Notes: generated by a model not told the origin, from the sequence alone. A stretch of 64,000 bases of DNA from an uncultured Granulosicoccaceae bacterium (GCA_937922945.1 CAKZUP010000104.1:38603-102602), one strand, 5' to 3'. Positions 37,020 to 46,275 are shown, numbered from the stretch's first letter. Numbers and translations are program-made.

Positions 37020-38594
37020 ATGAAACAGTCTCTGCAAATTAAGATGGGTCAAACACTGGCGATGACGCCACAGTTGCAACAGGCCATCAAGTTACTGCAG
37101 CTATCAACACTCGAGCTTCAAACTGAAATTCAGACCGCATTGGAAAATAACCCAATGCTGGAAATGCAGGAAGATGAAGGTTCTGAGCCTCGCGAGAACG
37201 ACGCTGCCAATGAAAGCAATGCAGAGAACAGTGAGCGCAAACGAAACGAAGAGAAGCTGAAAAAAGAAGAAATAAAAGAGGAAGTCAGTGCAAGCTCCGC
37301 CGACGACACTATCGTTGAAGAACACTTCGAAGCATCGATGGAATCTTCAATGAGCGATCAAGCCGATGCCATACCCGATGAGCTTCCCGTTGATAGTGTT
37401 TGGGAAGATGTCTATGACAACAGCTCACCGGTTAGCTCTGGTAGCGGGTCTGATGGTGAATCGCGTGATTTCACCGAGTTTCATAACTCGGGCATCTCCA
37501 GTATCCAGGATCACTTAAACGAACAAATACGCTTTGCACCATTGTCTGAACGCGATCAGGTTATAGCCGAAACGCTTATCGACGCTGTGGACGATAACGG
37601 ATATTTGATAGACGACGTTGATGTTCTGCTCGAAGGGCTGAATCGGGATTTCAGTGATCCTGAAGACATGTTCGAAATGAACGAACTCGAAACCGTGTTG
37701 CATATGATCCAGCATCTCGAACCAGCAGGTTGTGGCGCACGTAACGCAAGCGAATGTATGGCCATTCAGTTATCCCAGCTTCCGCAAAGCGACATAACAG
37801 CAACCGCCACGACTATTGTCAACGAGCACCTCGACTTGCTGGCTAATCATGATTTTTCCAGACTACGTCGATTGTTGAAAATTAATGATGAACACCTGCA
37901 AGAAGCTATTGCACTTATTCGTAGCCTGAACCCTCGCCCGGGCAGACAACTTGTGCAAGATCACGATCAGTACATCATTCCTGATGTTTTCGTGCAAAAG
38001 GTGAAAGGTGTTTGGCGTGTTGAACTAAATCCGGACATTGCACCAAAGCTGGGTATCAATGCGCTCTATGCTGGCATGGTGAAGCGTGCCGATAAAAGTG
38101 ATGACAACAACTTTCTGAGAAACCACTTGCAAGAAGCACGATGGTTCATTAAGAGCCTGCAAAGTCGTAACGAAACACTGCTGCGTGTGGCCACAGCCAT
38201 TGTTGAGCGTCAAAGAAACTTCCTGGAATACGGGGAAGAAGCCATGAAGCCATTGGTGTTACGCGATATAGCGGAACAGTTAAGTTTGCATGAATCAACC
38301 ATATCGCGTGTTACAACACAAAAATACATACACACTCCACGCGGCATATTCGAATTTAAATATTTCTTTTCAAGCCATGTATCAACAGCCAATGGTGGTG
38401 AGTGTTCTGCAACTGCGATACGCGCCATGATTCAACGTTTTATAGATGCCGAAGACCGCACTAAACCGCTAAGTGACAGTAAAATCGCAAGCACTTTGGT
38501 CGCTGATGGTATTCAAGTGGCAAGAAGAACGGTTGCCAAATATCGTGAATCCATGGGGATTGCACCGTCTAATGAGCGAAAGCGAATGAACTAA
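37020..38594 (+). CDS. rpoN: RNA polymerase sigma-54 factor RpoN
   Basis: Alternative sigma factor that recognises -24/-12 promoters and needs AAA+ activators. The 524 residues show region I (MGQTLAMTPQLQQAIKLLQL), the acidic region II (about 55-150, rich in Glu/Asp with a Lys-Glu stretch), the core-binding and DNA-binding domains, and the RpoN box ARRTVAKYRE near the C-terminus. A 207-bp gap upstream may hold its own promoter; lptB precedes it. Confidence 0.97.
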   Translation: MKQSLQIKMGQTLAMTPQLQQAIKLLQLSTLELQTEIQTALENNPMLEMQEDEGSEPRENDAANESNAENSERKRNEEKLKKEEIKEEVSASSADDTIVEEHFEASMESSMSDQADAIPDELPVDSVWEDVYDNSSPVSSGSGSDGESRDFTEFHNSGISSIQDHLNEQIRFAPLSERDQVIAETLIDAVDDNGYLIDDVDVLLEGLNRDFSDPEDMFEMNELETVLHMIQHLEPAGCGARNASECMAIQLSQLPQSDITATATTIVNEHLDLLANHDFSRLRRLLKINDEHLQEAIALIRSLNPRPGRQLVQDHDQYIIPDVFVQKVKGVWRVELNPDIAPKLGINALYAGMVKRADKSDDNNFLRNHLQEARWFIKSLQSRNETLLRVATAIVERQRNFLEYGEEAMKPLVLRDIAEQLSLHESTISRVTTQKYIHTPRGIFEFKYFFSSHVSTANGGECSATAIRAMIQRFIDAEDRTKPLSDSKIASTLVADGIQVARRTVAKYRESMGIAPSNERKRMN

Positions 38595-38599
38595 GTTTC

Positions 38600-38641
38600 A
38601 GGATTGCAGCACTGTTTTCGGTCTTGAAGTGCTGCAATCCT
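38600..38641 (+). terminator. Perfect 14-bp inverted repeat after rpoN
   Basis: Arms AGGATTGCAGCACT (38600-38613) and AGTGCTGCAATCCT (38628-38641) with a 14-base loop, six bases after the rpoN stop. The stem is perfect but no T-run follows, so it may be a 3'-end stabiliser or a weak terminator rather than a classical one. Confidence 0.6.
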
Positions 38642-38873
38642 ACCCATTTGGCTACAACAATAAAATTTGAGAACTAAGTAGGCATTTCGGGACAGATTTT
38701 GCATGAAATTAGGCAGATATTCTGTCTAACGGTTACAACTAAAAAATACGATTGTGTAATCGCTCAGAGTATGTAAACTGAACCCAAGGAAAAGAAAATT
38801 ACGCAGGACTAACAACATCAGCAGATAAAATAACTGAACACTTGATAACGTGGCGTTAATCCCTATTGATTAT

Positions 38874-38930
38874 TTGTAGGTTGCAAGATTACTTATAGAT
38901 TGAATGATCGTTTATAGGTTGAATGATCGT
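38874..38930. repeat. 19-bp tandem repeat
   Basis: Units TTGTAGGTTGCAAGATTAC, TTATAGATTGAATGATCGT and TTATAGGTTGAATGATCGT are adjacent; the last two differ at a single base. A degenerate fourth copy may follow from 38931. Confidence 0.8.
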
Positions 38931-39020
38931 TTACTAGTTACTTGAAAAAAAGTAAGGTAATTGGTATCTATCGTTAAAAGCACCACAACAATTTAAAGCG
39001 TTCAAGAAATGGTTAGCATT

Positions 39021-39100
39021 ATGGTCAACCATCATCATGGTCAATCAACATGATGGTCAATCAACATGATGGTCAACCAACGTAATGTTAAACCAAAGAG
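39021..39100. repeat. 16-bp tandem repeat, five copies
   Basis: Five consecutive 16-mers: ATGGTCAACCATCATC, two identical ATGGTCAATCAACATG, ATGGTCAACCAACGTA and ATGTTAAACCAAAGAG. The period is not a multiple of three, so this is not a coding repeat. Confidence 0.88.
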
Positions 39101-39417
39101 AGGAACCCGATTTATGCAGGTAAGGCAGTTTCTATCAACTCGATTCTCAGCATTGATAAACATTCTGTTTTATCAATCTAATAGAATTAAGAAATTGCTA
39201 TCCCCCCTTCAGGAAGTGCAACCTTCCGACACTCGCTTACACTGTTCTAAAAAACACCACCACTGCAAAAGCCTCAGGAATTCACTTCAACAAGTCGATA
39301 CCGTGCCATCGTTGCATTTATTTCAACGGGATGTTTCGCGTGTTGGTTTGTCGCTTACCTCCGCAGTTAATGGTGTTTGCAGAATAGTTTCCACTGTCTT
39401 TTTTACAGGAGAAATGT

Positions 39418-39756
39418 ATGAGTATTACGGTTACAGGCCACCACGTAGAAGTCACTTCGTCGATGCGAAATTATGTCAACGATAAGTTAAAACGACTTCA
39501 AAGACATTCTCATAATCTATTCGACATTCAAGTTATCCTGTCGGTAGAAAAAGTACGGCAAAAGGCCGAAGCCACCATCCAGATCTCCGGTAGTAAAATC
39601 TACGCGGATACCACCCAGCCAGACATGTACGCCGCCATAGATCTACTCATGGACAAACTCGATCGGCAGCTCATTCGTCACAAGGAAAAAACCAAAAATC
39701 ACCACCGCCGCGGCAAAAATGTACGCATGGAAGACGACGAGGCACTGCTGGTGTGA
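39418..39756 (+). CDS. hpf: Ribosome hibernation promoting factor HPF
   Basis: 112 residues of the HPF/YfiA family, which binds the 30S subunit in stationary phase. The start SITVTGHHVEVTSSMRNYV and the basic end KEKTKNHHRRGK are typical; the protein is the short form that promotes 100S dimers together with RMF. AGGAG lies seven bases before the ATG. It follows rpoN and precedes ptsN, as in many proteobacteria. Confidence 0.95.
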   Translation: MSITVTGHHVEVTSSMRNYVNDKLKRLQRHSHNLFDIQVILSVEKVRQKAEATIQISGSKIYADTTQPDMYAAIDLLMDKLDRQLIRHKEKTKNHHRRGKNVRMEDDEALLV

Positions 39757-39807
39757 CGACAGACACTTTCCTATCTCTCCACAAGAGCGCACAATAACGG
39801 GTAGAGG

Positions 39808-39844
39808 AAGCCGCTTTTGCCGTTTAGAGGTACAAGCGGCTTTC
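39808..39844 (+). terminator. Hairpin between hpf and ptsN
   Basis: Arms AAGCCGCTT (39808-39816) and AAGCGGCTT (39834-39842) with a 17-base loop, followed by a short T-containing stretch (TCTAAA). Probably a partial terminator; ptsN follows 31 bases later. Confidence 0.55.
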
Positions 39845-39872
39845 TAAATACATTTACACCCGGTTTTAATGA

Positions 39873-40403
39873 ATGATTGAGTTATCAGAGTTGCTGGATC
39901 CCAGCCGAATGCGCTGCCAGTGCGACTTACGTAGTAAAAAACGCGCTTTTCAAACACTTGCGGAGCTTTTGGCGCCGGGTATCAACGACCTACCGGTCCC
40001 GGAACCTGCGAAAAAAAAATCCAAGAAAGACGCCGATGAAGAGGACCCAAACTCGGATATGGATATATTCGAGGCCTTCTTTACTCGAGAGAGGCTAGGC
40101 TGTACGGGCCTGGGACACGGCGTAGCGCTGCCTCACAGCCGTATGGCCAATATAGACGAGCCCATTGCCGCAATGATTACGCTTGCTGAAGGCATTGATT
40201 TCGAGGCACCTGACGGCCAACCGGTCGACCTATTGGTTGGGCTGCTTGTCCCACAGGATTGCAACGACGAACATTTGACAATACTCGCGGCGCTGGCGAA
40301 GCGTTTCAGCGACGATTATTTCCGGGATGAAGTCCGTGCCTTCGGTACCGATCAGGCGAATGAACTCTATTCGTTCCTGCAGCAGCAAGCCCCAGCAGCC
40401 TGA
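39873..40403 (+). CDS. ptsN: Nitrogen-regulatory PTS component EIIA-Ntr (PtsN)
   Basis: 176 residues of the EIIA fold, end point of the PEP-NPr-EIIA-Ntr phosphorelay that regulates potassium uptake and envelope or nitrogen genes by protein contacts. The phosphoryl-accepting histidine lies in GVALPHSRM (about residue 90). Compared with the 163-residue E. coli protein there is a charged insert at about residues 41-62 (proline-rich, then KKKSKKDADEEDP) before the IFEAFFTRERLG helix. All partner genes (hprK, ptsH, ptsI) follow. Confidence 0.94.
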   Translation: MIELSELLDPSRMRCQCDLRSKKRAFQTLAELLAPGINDLPVPEPAKKKSKKDADEEDPNSDMDIFEAFFTRERLGCTGLGHGVALPHSRMANIDEPIAAMITLAEGIDFEAPDGQPVDLLVGLLVPQDCNDEHLTILAALAKRFSDDYFRDEVRAFGTDQANELYSFLQQQAPAA

Positions 40404-40554
40404 ACGGACCAGTTTTGAGTGAACAAGCTTTCGCCCAAACCTGTGAGCTGCGTTTTCAATCGGTCAGACGGTCAAAATGTGAACAACTTCACCCATTCAA
40501 AGGGTGCCATCGTGGCAATCAGGTTTTGGCTGCGTACGTCGGGAAGATTACCTT

Positions 40555-41517
40555 GTGACCAATAAGAGCCGGCTAACGGTTGCCGCAGCATTTTCAGAAT
40601 TTAAAGACGATCTGAAATTTGAGTGGGTAACAGGCAAAGATGGCGGCGATCGATTACTGTCCAGCGATCGAAAAGCGGCGGTTCGCCCTCGCCTGCTGGG
40701 ACCACTGAATTTTAATAGCCCGAACCGCATACAACTTATCGGCAATGCTGAGGCCAGGTTATTCAGCGACAAACAAACCTTGTCGCCAGAACGATTTGAA
40801 TACGCTCTTAACGAGAGCTGTGAGCTGTTTGTTGTTACCGACAACGCAACGCCCCCAGAACCGATAGTCGATTTAGCCGAAGCGGCGAAAATTCCGTTGT
40901 TTGTAACGCCGCTAACTTACAGCGATCTTATCCGTACGCTTCGATATCGGCTCACGCTGATACTAGCGGAATCGGAAATTATTCACGGCGTTCTGATGGA
41001 CGTACATGGCACGGGTCTGTTAATTACCGGTGAGGCCAGCGTCGGTAAAAGCGAGCTTGCTTTGGAGCTGATCAGCCGCTCGCACATATTGGTCGCTGAT
41101 GATGCACCCGAGTTTCGCCGCATAGCCCCGGGTACCATCGAAGGACGTTGCCCACCTTTATTGCAGGACTTTCTGGAAGTGCGAGGGCTTGGAGTACTCA
41201 ATATTGCCCGCATGTACGGGGATGCGCACACACGCTCGCGAAAGGTATTGCGCTTCATTGTCAATTTACGCAATGTAGAAACCGATAACTTTGAAAGCAG
41301 CCTCGAGCATATCGTGGGCGAACGGCTGGGTTCGCCTGATAAGCCACGCGATGTGCTGGGTGTGCCGATTCCACAGCGCACCATTCCTGTTGCACCGGGA
41401 CGCAATCTGGCCGTGCTGGTGGAAGCTGCGGTGCGCGATTACATCCTTCAATCCGGTGGTTATAACGCCACCAGAGATCTTGTAGACAAACAAGAGCAAG
41501 CGTTAAAGCAATCATGA
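40555..41517 (+). CDS. hprK: HPr kinase/phosphorylase HprK
   Basis: Bifunctional enzyme that phosphorylates and dephosphorylates the regulatory serine of HPr. The C-terminal catalytic domain has the P-loop GEASVGKS, LVADDAPEF and the family signature LEVRGLGVLNIARMYG. From GTG 40555 it has 320 residues, standard length, and starts MTNKSRLTVAAAF; an in-frame GTG at 40504 would add 17 residues not seen in the family. It overlaps rapZ by four bases. HprK in a gammaproteobacterium points away from enterics. Confidence 0.93.
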   Translation: MTNKSRLTVAAAFSEFKDDLKFEWVTGKDGGDRLLSSDRKAAVRPRLLGPLNFNSPNRIQLIGNAEARLFSDKQTLSPERFEYALNESCELFVVTDNATPPEPIVDLAEAAKIPLFVTPLTYSDLIRTLRYRLTLILAESEIIHGVLMDVHGTGLLITGEASVGKSELALELISRSHILVADDAPEFRRIAPGTIEGRCPPLLQDFLEVRGLGVLNIARMYGDAHTRSRKVLRFIVNLRNVETDNFESSLEHIVGERLGSPDKPRDVLGVPIPQRTIPVAPGRNLAVLVEAAVRDYILQSGGYNATRDLVDKQEQALKQS

Positions 41518-42377
41518 ACAGACTCACGATCGTAACCGGGCTATCTGGCTCGGGCAAGAGCGTTGCCTTACATACCCTCGAAGACGAAGGCTTCTATTGC
41601 ATTGACAACTTACCCAGCTCCATGGTGATGGACCTGCTGAACAGAGTGCTTGCCGAGAAAAATGAGCTGTTTGCAAAGCTTGCGATAGGCATCGACATGC
41701 GCGGCGAACAAAATACGCCGAATGAATTTTTAAACGTACTGAAATCATTGCATGCGCGAGAAGATGTACAAACCGATGTGTTGTTTCTGGATACCTCGCG
41801 CAGCGTGTTATCAACCCGGTTCAGCGAAACCCGCCGCAGGCACCCGTTAAGCTCGGTAGACGTACCGCTCATGACCGCCATCGATAATGAGATTGCACTA
41901 TTGAGCGGGGTAAAACACGAGGCCGATCTGGTCATCGACACATCACTTCTGAATCTGCACCAACTGCGCAGTATCATAAGCACCGATGTGTTGAGTAAAT
42001 CGTCAGCCGGACTCTCGCTTATTTTCCAGTCTTTCGGGTTCAAACATGGCCAACCGGCCAGCACCGATTTCATGTTCGATGTGCGATGCTTACCCAATCC
42101 TTATTGGGAGCCTGAACTGCGAGACTATAACGGCAAAGAGGAACCGATTATTAATTTTCTTGGTGATCAGAAGCCTGTGCAAAACATGTTTGGCGATATT
42201 CTTCATTTTATAGAGCGTTGGTTACCGATATTTGAGAATGAAAACCGCAGTTATTTGACCGTTTCCGTTGGCTGCACAGGTGGGCGCCATCGTTCCGTTT
42301 ATTTATGTGAACTGCTGGCTGCACATTTCAGCGCCAAACGGGAAAATGTGTCAATTCGGCATCGAGAGATCAACTAG
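41514..42377 (+). CDS. rapZ: RNase adapter protein RapZ
   Basis: 287-residue nucleotide-binding protein (formerly YvcJ/YhbJ). The N-terminal P-loop is TGLSGSGKSVAL; the C-terminal RNA-binding domain contains DVRCLPNPYWEPELR and VSVGCTGGRHRSVYL. In E. coli it directs RNase E to the GlmZ small RNA and so controls GlmS; whether it does so here is unknown. It lies between hprK and ptsH in the canonical order. Confidence 0.96.
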   Translation: MNRLTIVTGLSGSGKSVALHTLEDEGFYCIDNLPSSMVMDLLNRVLAEKNELFAKLAIGIDMRGEQNTPNEFLNVLKSLHAREDVQTDVLFLDTSRSVLSTRFSETRRRHPLSSVDVPLMTAIDNEIALLSGVKHEADLVIDTSLLNLHQLRSIISTDVLSKSSAGLSLIFQSFGFKHGQPASTDFMFDVRCLPNPYWEPELRDYNGKEEPIINFLGDQKPVQNMFGDILHFIERWLPIFENENRSYLTVSVGCTGGRHRSVYLCELLAAHFSAKRENVSIRHREIN

Positions 42378-42421
42378 GTTAAGCTAAACATCTACAACGC
42401 TTGTCGATTGAGGATGACGCT

Positions 42422-42691
42422 TTGATTACCCGCGAAATCAATATCATTAACAAACTGGGGCTTCATGCCCGTGCTGCAGCAAAGCTTGTAAAACTGAGTT
42501 CCAGCTTCGAATCCAGCATAGAAATAGAAAAGGACTCGCAGAAAGTTAACAGTAAAAGCATAATGGGTGTCATGATGCTTGCAGCCAGCTGTGGTAGCTT
42601 AGTAACACTGTATGCAGACGGACCTGATGAGCAAGCCGCCATCGACGCGATAAGCGATCTTATAAACCGGTACTTCGACGAAGACGAATAA
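42422..42691 (+). CDS. ptsH: Phosphocarrier protein HPr/NPr
   Basis: 89-residue phosphocarrier. The EI-phosphorylated histidine is in NKLGLHARAAAK (about residue 16) and the HprK target serine in VNSKSIMGVMML. TTG at 42422 is chosen because GAGGA lies eight bases upstream and the length then matches the family; a TTG at 42401 would add seven residues. It ends six bases before ptsI. Confidence 0.94.
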   Translation: MITREINIINKLGLHARAAAKLVKLSSSFESSIEIEKDSQKVNSKSIMGVMMLAASCGSLVTLYADGPDEQAAIDAISDLINRYFDEDE

Positions 42692-42697
42692 CGCCAC

Positions 42698-44437
42698 ATG
42701 ACACTTATGTTCAACGGCATTGGTGTATCCCAGGGTTTCGCTATTGGCGAAGCATATGTGTTGCACAGAAACAAGGTAGACGTCACCGCTCGCAAGCTCA
42801 GCAAGAAACAAATCTCTCCTGAATGTCGCCGCCTCCGTCGAGCCATCAAAACAGCAAAGGCCGATTTACTTAACGCGCGCGATAGCATACCGAAAGATGC
42901 ACCAGGCGATATAAGTGCATTTATAGAAACGCATATTTTAATGCTCGACGATGATTTACTCAGTCGCACACCCATTGACATCATTAAATCTGAACAGTGC
43001 AATGCAGAAGCTGCCTTACAGCAACAACGCGAAGCCATGGCAAAAGTTTTTGGTTCCATGGAGGATGAGTACCTTGCCACGCGCATAGATGATGTTAATC
43101 ATGTTATCGATTCAATATTGCGTGCACTGGACACCGGTGAACAAGCCGCTGACTCGATTAATCTCAAGGGCCAAATCGTCATAGCCGACGATCTCACACC
43201 GGCCGACACGGTTGTTATGCAAAACAATGGTGTAGCAGGCTTTGTGACAGAAACCGGTGGGCAGCTCTCTCACACGGCCATTCTGGCCAGAAGCCTTGGC
43301 ATACCCGCTATTGTTGGTGTGCATAACATCCGCCAGTACGTAAAGCCAGGCGAAACACTGTCGGTAGATGGAAAACGTGGCTTGCTGCTTGCCGAACCCA
43401 GCAAGGATATGCTGAGCGAGTTACGCAAACAACAAAAAGCCTTCCGCCAGCAACAGCGCGACCTGAACAGCCTAATCGATGAACCGGCTGTTACACAGGA
43501 CGGCGTGCAATTAACGATTAGCGCTAACATAGAAATAGAAGAAGATCTAAAAGCCGTGAAGCGAGTTAACGCTGATGGTGTCGGGCTTTACCGAACCGAA
43601 TTCCTGTACCTGAACCGTGACACGCTACCGACAGAACAAGAGCACTACAAAGCCTACACCAAGGTATTACGTTCGCTTAAAGGCGCGATGCTTACCATTC
43701 GAACCGCAGACCTGGGCGCTGACAAAGAATTTTCAGTAACAAGCCAGATAAGCCATCAAGGCCCTTTGGCGCATAACCCCGCCATGGGGCTGCGCGGTAT
43801 TCGTCTTTGCCTGAACGAACCTGCGCTCTTTATCACTCAGCTAAGGGCCATATTGAGAGCCTCGACCAAAGGTCCGTTACGCATTCTGCTTCCCATGCTA
43901 ACTAACATGTCAGAAGTGCGGCAAACGCTTGATCTTATCGACTCAGTAAAATCAACACTCGACGGCGAAGGCATCGACTACGATCCAGACATCGCTATTG
44001 GTGGCATGATTGAAGTGCCTGCTGCCGCGGTCGCTGCCGACCAGTTTGCTGAACAACTGGACTTTCTCTCTATCGGTACGAACGATCTCATTCAATATAC
44101 GCTGGCTATTGATCGTATCGATGATCAGGTTAATTATCTGTACGACCCGATGCATCCAGCGGTTTTACAGCTCATCAAATACATTATCGATGCCGGCCAA
44201 AAAGCTAACATACCCGTTGGCTTATGCGGCGACATGGCCAGCGATCCGCACATTGTGCGGGTACTGCTGGGGCTTGGCTTGTCAGAATTCAGCATGCCAC
44301 CTAATTCATTACTGGCCGTTAAACACAGCCTGATCAACGCTCGTCGCGTGCGCGTTCGACGCTTTAGTACCGCACTAATGAAAACCAGCGACACCGACGA
44401 GCAACTCTCATTGCTTGAGCGTATTAATCGCGGTTAA
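42698..44437 (+). CDS. ptsI: PTS enzyme I (PEP-protein phosphotransferase)
   Basis: 579-residue enzyme I that takes phosphate from PEP and passes it to HPr. The phospho-histidine lies in GGQLSHTAILAR (about residue 192), the PEP-site residues in GLYRTEFLYLNR, and the catalytic cysteine in VGLCGDMASDP. It lacks the N-terminal GAF domain of EI-Ntr (PtsP). With no sugar EIIBC in the window, the system looks regulatory: PtsI, HPr and PtsN. Confidence 0.95.
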   Translation: MTLMFNGIGVSQGFAIGEAYVLHRNKVDVTARKLSKKQISPECRRLRRAIKTAKADLLNARDSIPKDAPGDISAFIETHILMLDDDLLSRTPIDIIKSEQCNAEAALQQQREAMAKVFGSMEDEYLATRIDDVNHVIDSILRALDTGEQAADSINLKGQIVIADDLTPADTVVMQNNGVAGFVTETGGQLSHTAILARSLGIPAIVGVHNIRQYVKPGETLSVDGKRGLLLAEPSKDMLSELRKQQKAFRQQQRDLNSLIDEPAVTQDGVQLTISANIEIEEDLKAVKRVNADGVGLYRTEFLYLNRDTLPTEQEHYKAYTKVLRSLKGAMLTIRTADLGADKEFSVTSQISHQGPLAHNPAMGLRGIRLCLNEPALFITQLRAILRASTKGPLRILLPMLTNMSEVRQTLDLIDSVKSTLDGEGIDYDPDIAIGGMIEVPAAAVAADQFAEQLDFLSIGTNDLIQYTLAIDRIDDQVNYLYDPMHPAVLQLIKYIIDAGQKANIPVGLCGDMASDPHIVRVLLGLGLSEFSMPPNSLLAVKHSLINARRVRVRRFSTALMKTSDTDEQLSLLERINRG

Positions 44438-44443
44438 TCAGCA

Positions 44444-45787
44444 GTGAACGACAACGACACTCATCACCAATTCACTGCACTTGCCGACAATATTCACACC
44501 GGTGCCGTAACCGCCGCACGACAAGTCATGCAAGCCATGCATCCGGCCGAGATTGCCGATGCCTTGGAATCCTTACCCAAACCGCGCCGCCGAGTGTTGT
44601 GGGAATTGGTAGACACCGCTGTAGAAGGCGAAGTGTTAATGGAAGTGGGCGAAGAGGTGCGAGCCGATCTTGTCCAGCAAATGGAATTCGCCGAACTCAA
44701 ACAAGCAACTGAACAGCTTGATCTTGATGATCTGGCTGATTTCTGCCAATCGTTACCTGAAAAGCTCACCGCCGATTTGTTAGCAGGCATGGGCAGACAA
44801 GACCGCGAACGGCTTGAACAAGTATTGTCTTACCCTGAAGACAGCGCCGGTGGCTTAATGAACGTCGATATCATTACTGTGCGTGGTGATGTCACACTCG
44901 ACGTTGTGCTTCGTTATTTGCGTCGGCGCGGCGATATGCCACGCCATACCGACCGATTGTGGGTTGTTGATTTGTACGGTCGTTATCGCGGCGAACTGGC
45001 AATACGCAAGCTGTTAACAGCCAGCAGCAGCACGCTGGTATCAGAAGTGATGCAACACAGAATTGAACCGCTGCACGTCCTCACTCCCGACAGCGATGTG
45101 TCTCGTGCATTTGAAGATTATGATCTGGTTTCAGCACCGGTTGTCGATGATAATAACCGGCTTATCGGTCGCATTACCATCGATGATGTTGTCGATCTGA
45201 TACGTGAAGAAGCCGAGCAATCGGTTATGAGCATGGCTGGCCTTAGCCAGGAAGATGATACGTTCTCACCTATTATTCGCAGCGCCCGACGCCGTGCAGT
45301 ATGGCTCGGTGTAAACCTTTTAACCGCCCTGCTTGCAGCTTGGGTTATCGCACAATTTGAAACCACACTCGATCGGGTTATTACCCTCGCAGTACTCATG
45401 ACAGTGGTACCGAGTATGGGTGGCATTGCCGGCAGCCAAACGCTTACACTGGTTATACGAGGGCAAGCGCTCGGGCAAATTAATCGACACAACACACGAG
45501 CCTTACTTATCAGAGAAATGAGTGTGGGCTTGATTAACGGACTTGCCTGGGCAGCCGTGGTAAGCGCATTTACCTACTTCTGGTTTGGCAGTATGCAAAT
45601 AGGCCTGATACTTGGCGTTGCACTGTTGATAAACCTGTTGTTTGCAGCCGTTGCAGGATTGCTTATCCCCATACTGATGCGACGATTTGGTATCGACCCG
45701 GCTCTGGCGGGCGGTGTCGTACTCACCACTGTTACCGATGTAATTGGTCTAGTTGCTTTTCTGGGCTTGGCAACCTGGTTGTTGTAA
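44444..45787 (+). CDS. mgtE: Magnesium transporter MgtE
   Basis: 447-residue Mg2+ channel. The order is an N-terminal helical domain (about 1-120, with HPAEIADALESLP), a CBS pair (about 125-255), and five membrane helices with GGIAGSQTLTLVIRG in the pore region. The GTG start at 44444 follows the ptsI stop by six bases, so it is probably translated from the same transcript. MgtE after ptsI is common in this kind of cluster. Confidence 0.96.
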   Translation: MNDNDTHHQFTALADNIHTGAVTAARQVMQAMHPAEIADALESLPKPRRRVLWELVDTAVEGEVLMEVGEEVRADLVQQMEFAELKQATEQLDLDDLADFCQSLPEKLTADLLAGMGRQDRERLEQVLSYPEDSAGGLMNVDIITVRGDVTLDVVLRYLRRRGDMPRHTDRLWVVDLYGRYRGELAIRKLLTASSSTLVSEVMQHRIEPLHVLTPDSDVSRAFEDYDLVSAPVVDDNNRLIGRITIDDVVDLIREEAEQSVMSMAGLSQEDDTFSPIIRSARRRAVWLGVNLLTALLAAWVIAQFETTLDRVITLAVLMTVVPSMGGIAGSQTLTLVIRGQALGQINRHNTRALLIREMSVGLINGLAWAAVVSAFTYFWFGSMQIGLILGVALLINLLFAAVAGLLIPILMRRFGIDPALAGGVVLTTVTDVIGLVAFLGLATWLL

Positions 45788-45805
45788 GCTGGAACATTAG
45801 CTTAA

Positions 45806-45826
45806 ACCTGTATTTTTCATACAGGT
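45806..45826 (+). terminator. Hairpin after mgtE
   Basis: ACCTGTAT-TTTTC-ATACAGGT, an 8-bp stem with a five-base loop, 18 bases after the mgtE stop. No clear T-run follows on the plus strand. Confidence 0.5.
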
Positions 45827-45898
45827 GGTAGTATTTCAATACTACCCCGCAAACACCCAGTTAGCGATAGAACGGAACGTTAATTCACCTGCGCAAAC

Positions 45899-45929
45899 AA
45901 AAATGGCTCTGATGTATGTATCAGAGCCA
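45899..45929 (-). terminator. Intrinsic terminator for the DUF3391 gene
   Basis: On the minus strand TGGCTCTGAT, a six-base loop and ATCAGAGCCA are followed by TTTTT (plus-strand A-run at 45899-45903). It lies about 55 bases beyond the stop of the minus-strand DUF3391 gene. Two smaller hairpins sit between (45942-45961 and 45962-45976). Confidence 0.85.
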
Positions 45930-45984
45930 GATTAGCTTGTTGAGCGGGTATAAGCCGCTCAGAGAATTTTATTCTCAGATTTGG

Positions 45985-46275
45985 TTAGCCGCGAATCGCG
46001 CCACACAAACGATGAGGGCTGTTAGCTGGCACTTGAGATAATTTCTCAGATTCGATACAAATGTATTCAGCTTCTTCCTGAACATTGTGCAGCAGATCGA
46101 CAGAGTCGATAACAAAACCCTGGAACATGAAAGAGGTTTCTTCCCAAGGCCTGTCAAGTTCACGAACGTACATACCAACTTTTAACTCGTTGCGATGAAT
46201 CCAGCGCGAAGTCTTTACAACGCGAGTAGCAACCGGGAACTGGCGAGTTTTCTTTTTGTTAGTGAAACTGAACAT
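45985..46275 (-). CDS. Stand-alone DUF3391 domain protein
   Basis: 96 residues. Residues about 25-75 match the DUF3391 pattern found at the N-terminus of HD-GYP cyclic-di-GMP phosphodiesterases: HRNELKVGMYVRELDRPWEE, then FMFQGFVIDSVDLL and YICIES. No HD-GYP domain follows; the frame ends 20 residues later and a strong terminator comes next, so this is a complete small gene rather than a truncated one. GGAGAG precedes the ATG. A regulatory or adaptor role is plausible but not shown. Confidence 0.82.
   Translation of the reverse strand: MFSFTNKKKTRQFPVATRVVKTSRWIHRNELKVGMYVRELDRPWEETSFMFQGFVIDSVDLLHNVQEEAEYICIESEKLSQVPANSPHRLCGAIRG

Larger units (their letters stand above)
38642..39417. other. 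A+T-rich gap between rpoN and hpf
   Basis: 776 bases without a supported gene between genes that usually lie close together. It holds a 19-bp tandem repeat (38874-38930) and a 16-bp tandem repeat (39021-39100). The 139-residue frame 39066-39485 starts inside the second repeat, has no recognisable family and runs into hpf, so I do not call it. The hpf promoter should lie in 39101-39400; I did not find a convincing -35/-10 pair or a -24/-12 element. Confidence 0.6.

Noticed and set aside
39066..39485. 139-residue frame upstream of and overlapping hpf
   Set aside because: It starts inside the 16-bp non-coding repeat, matches no family I know, and overlaps the strongly supported hpf start with its AGGAG site.
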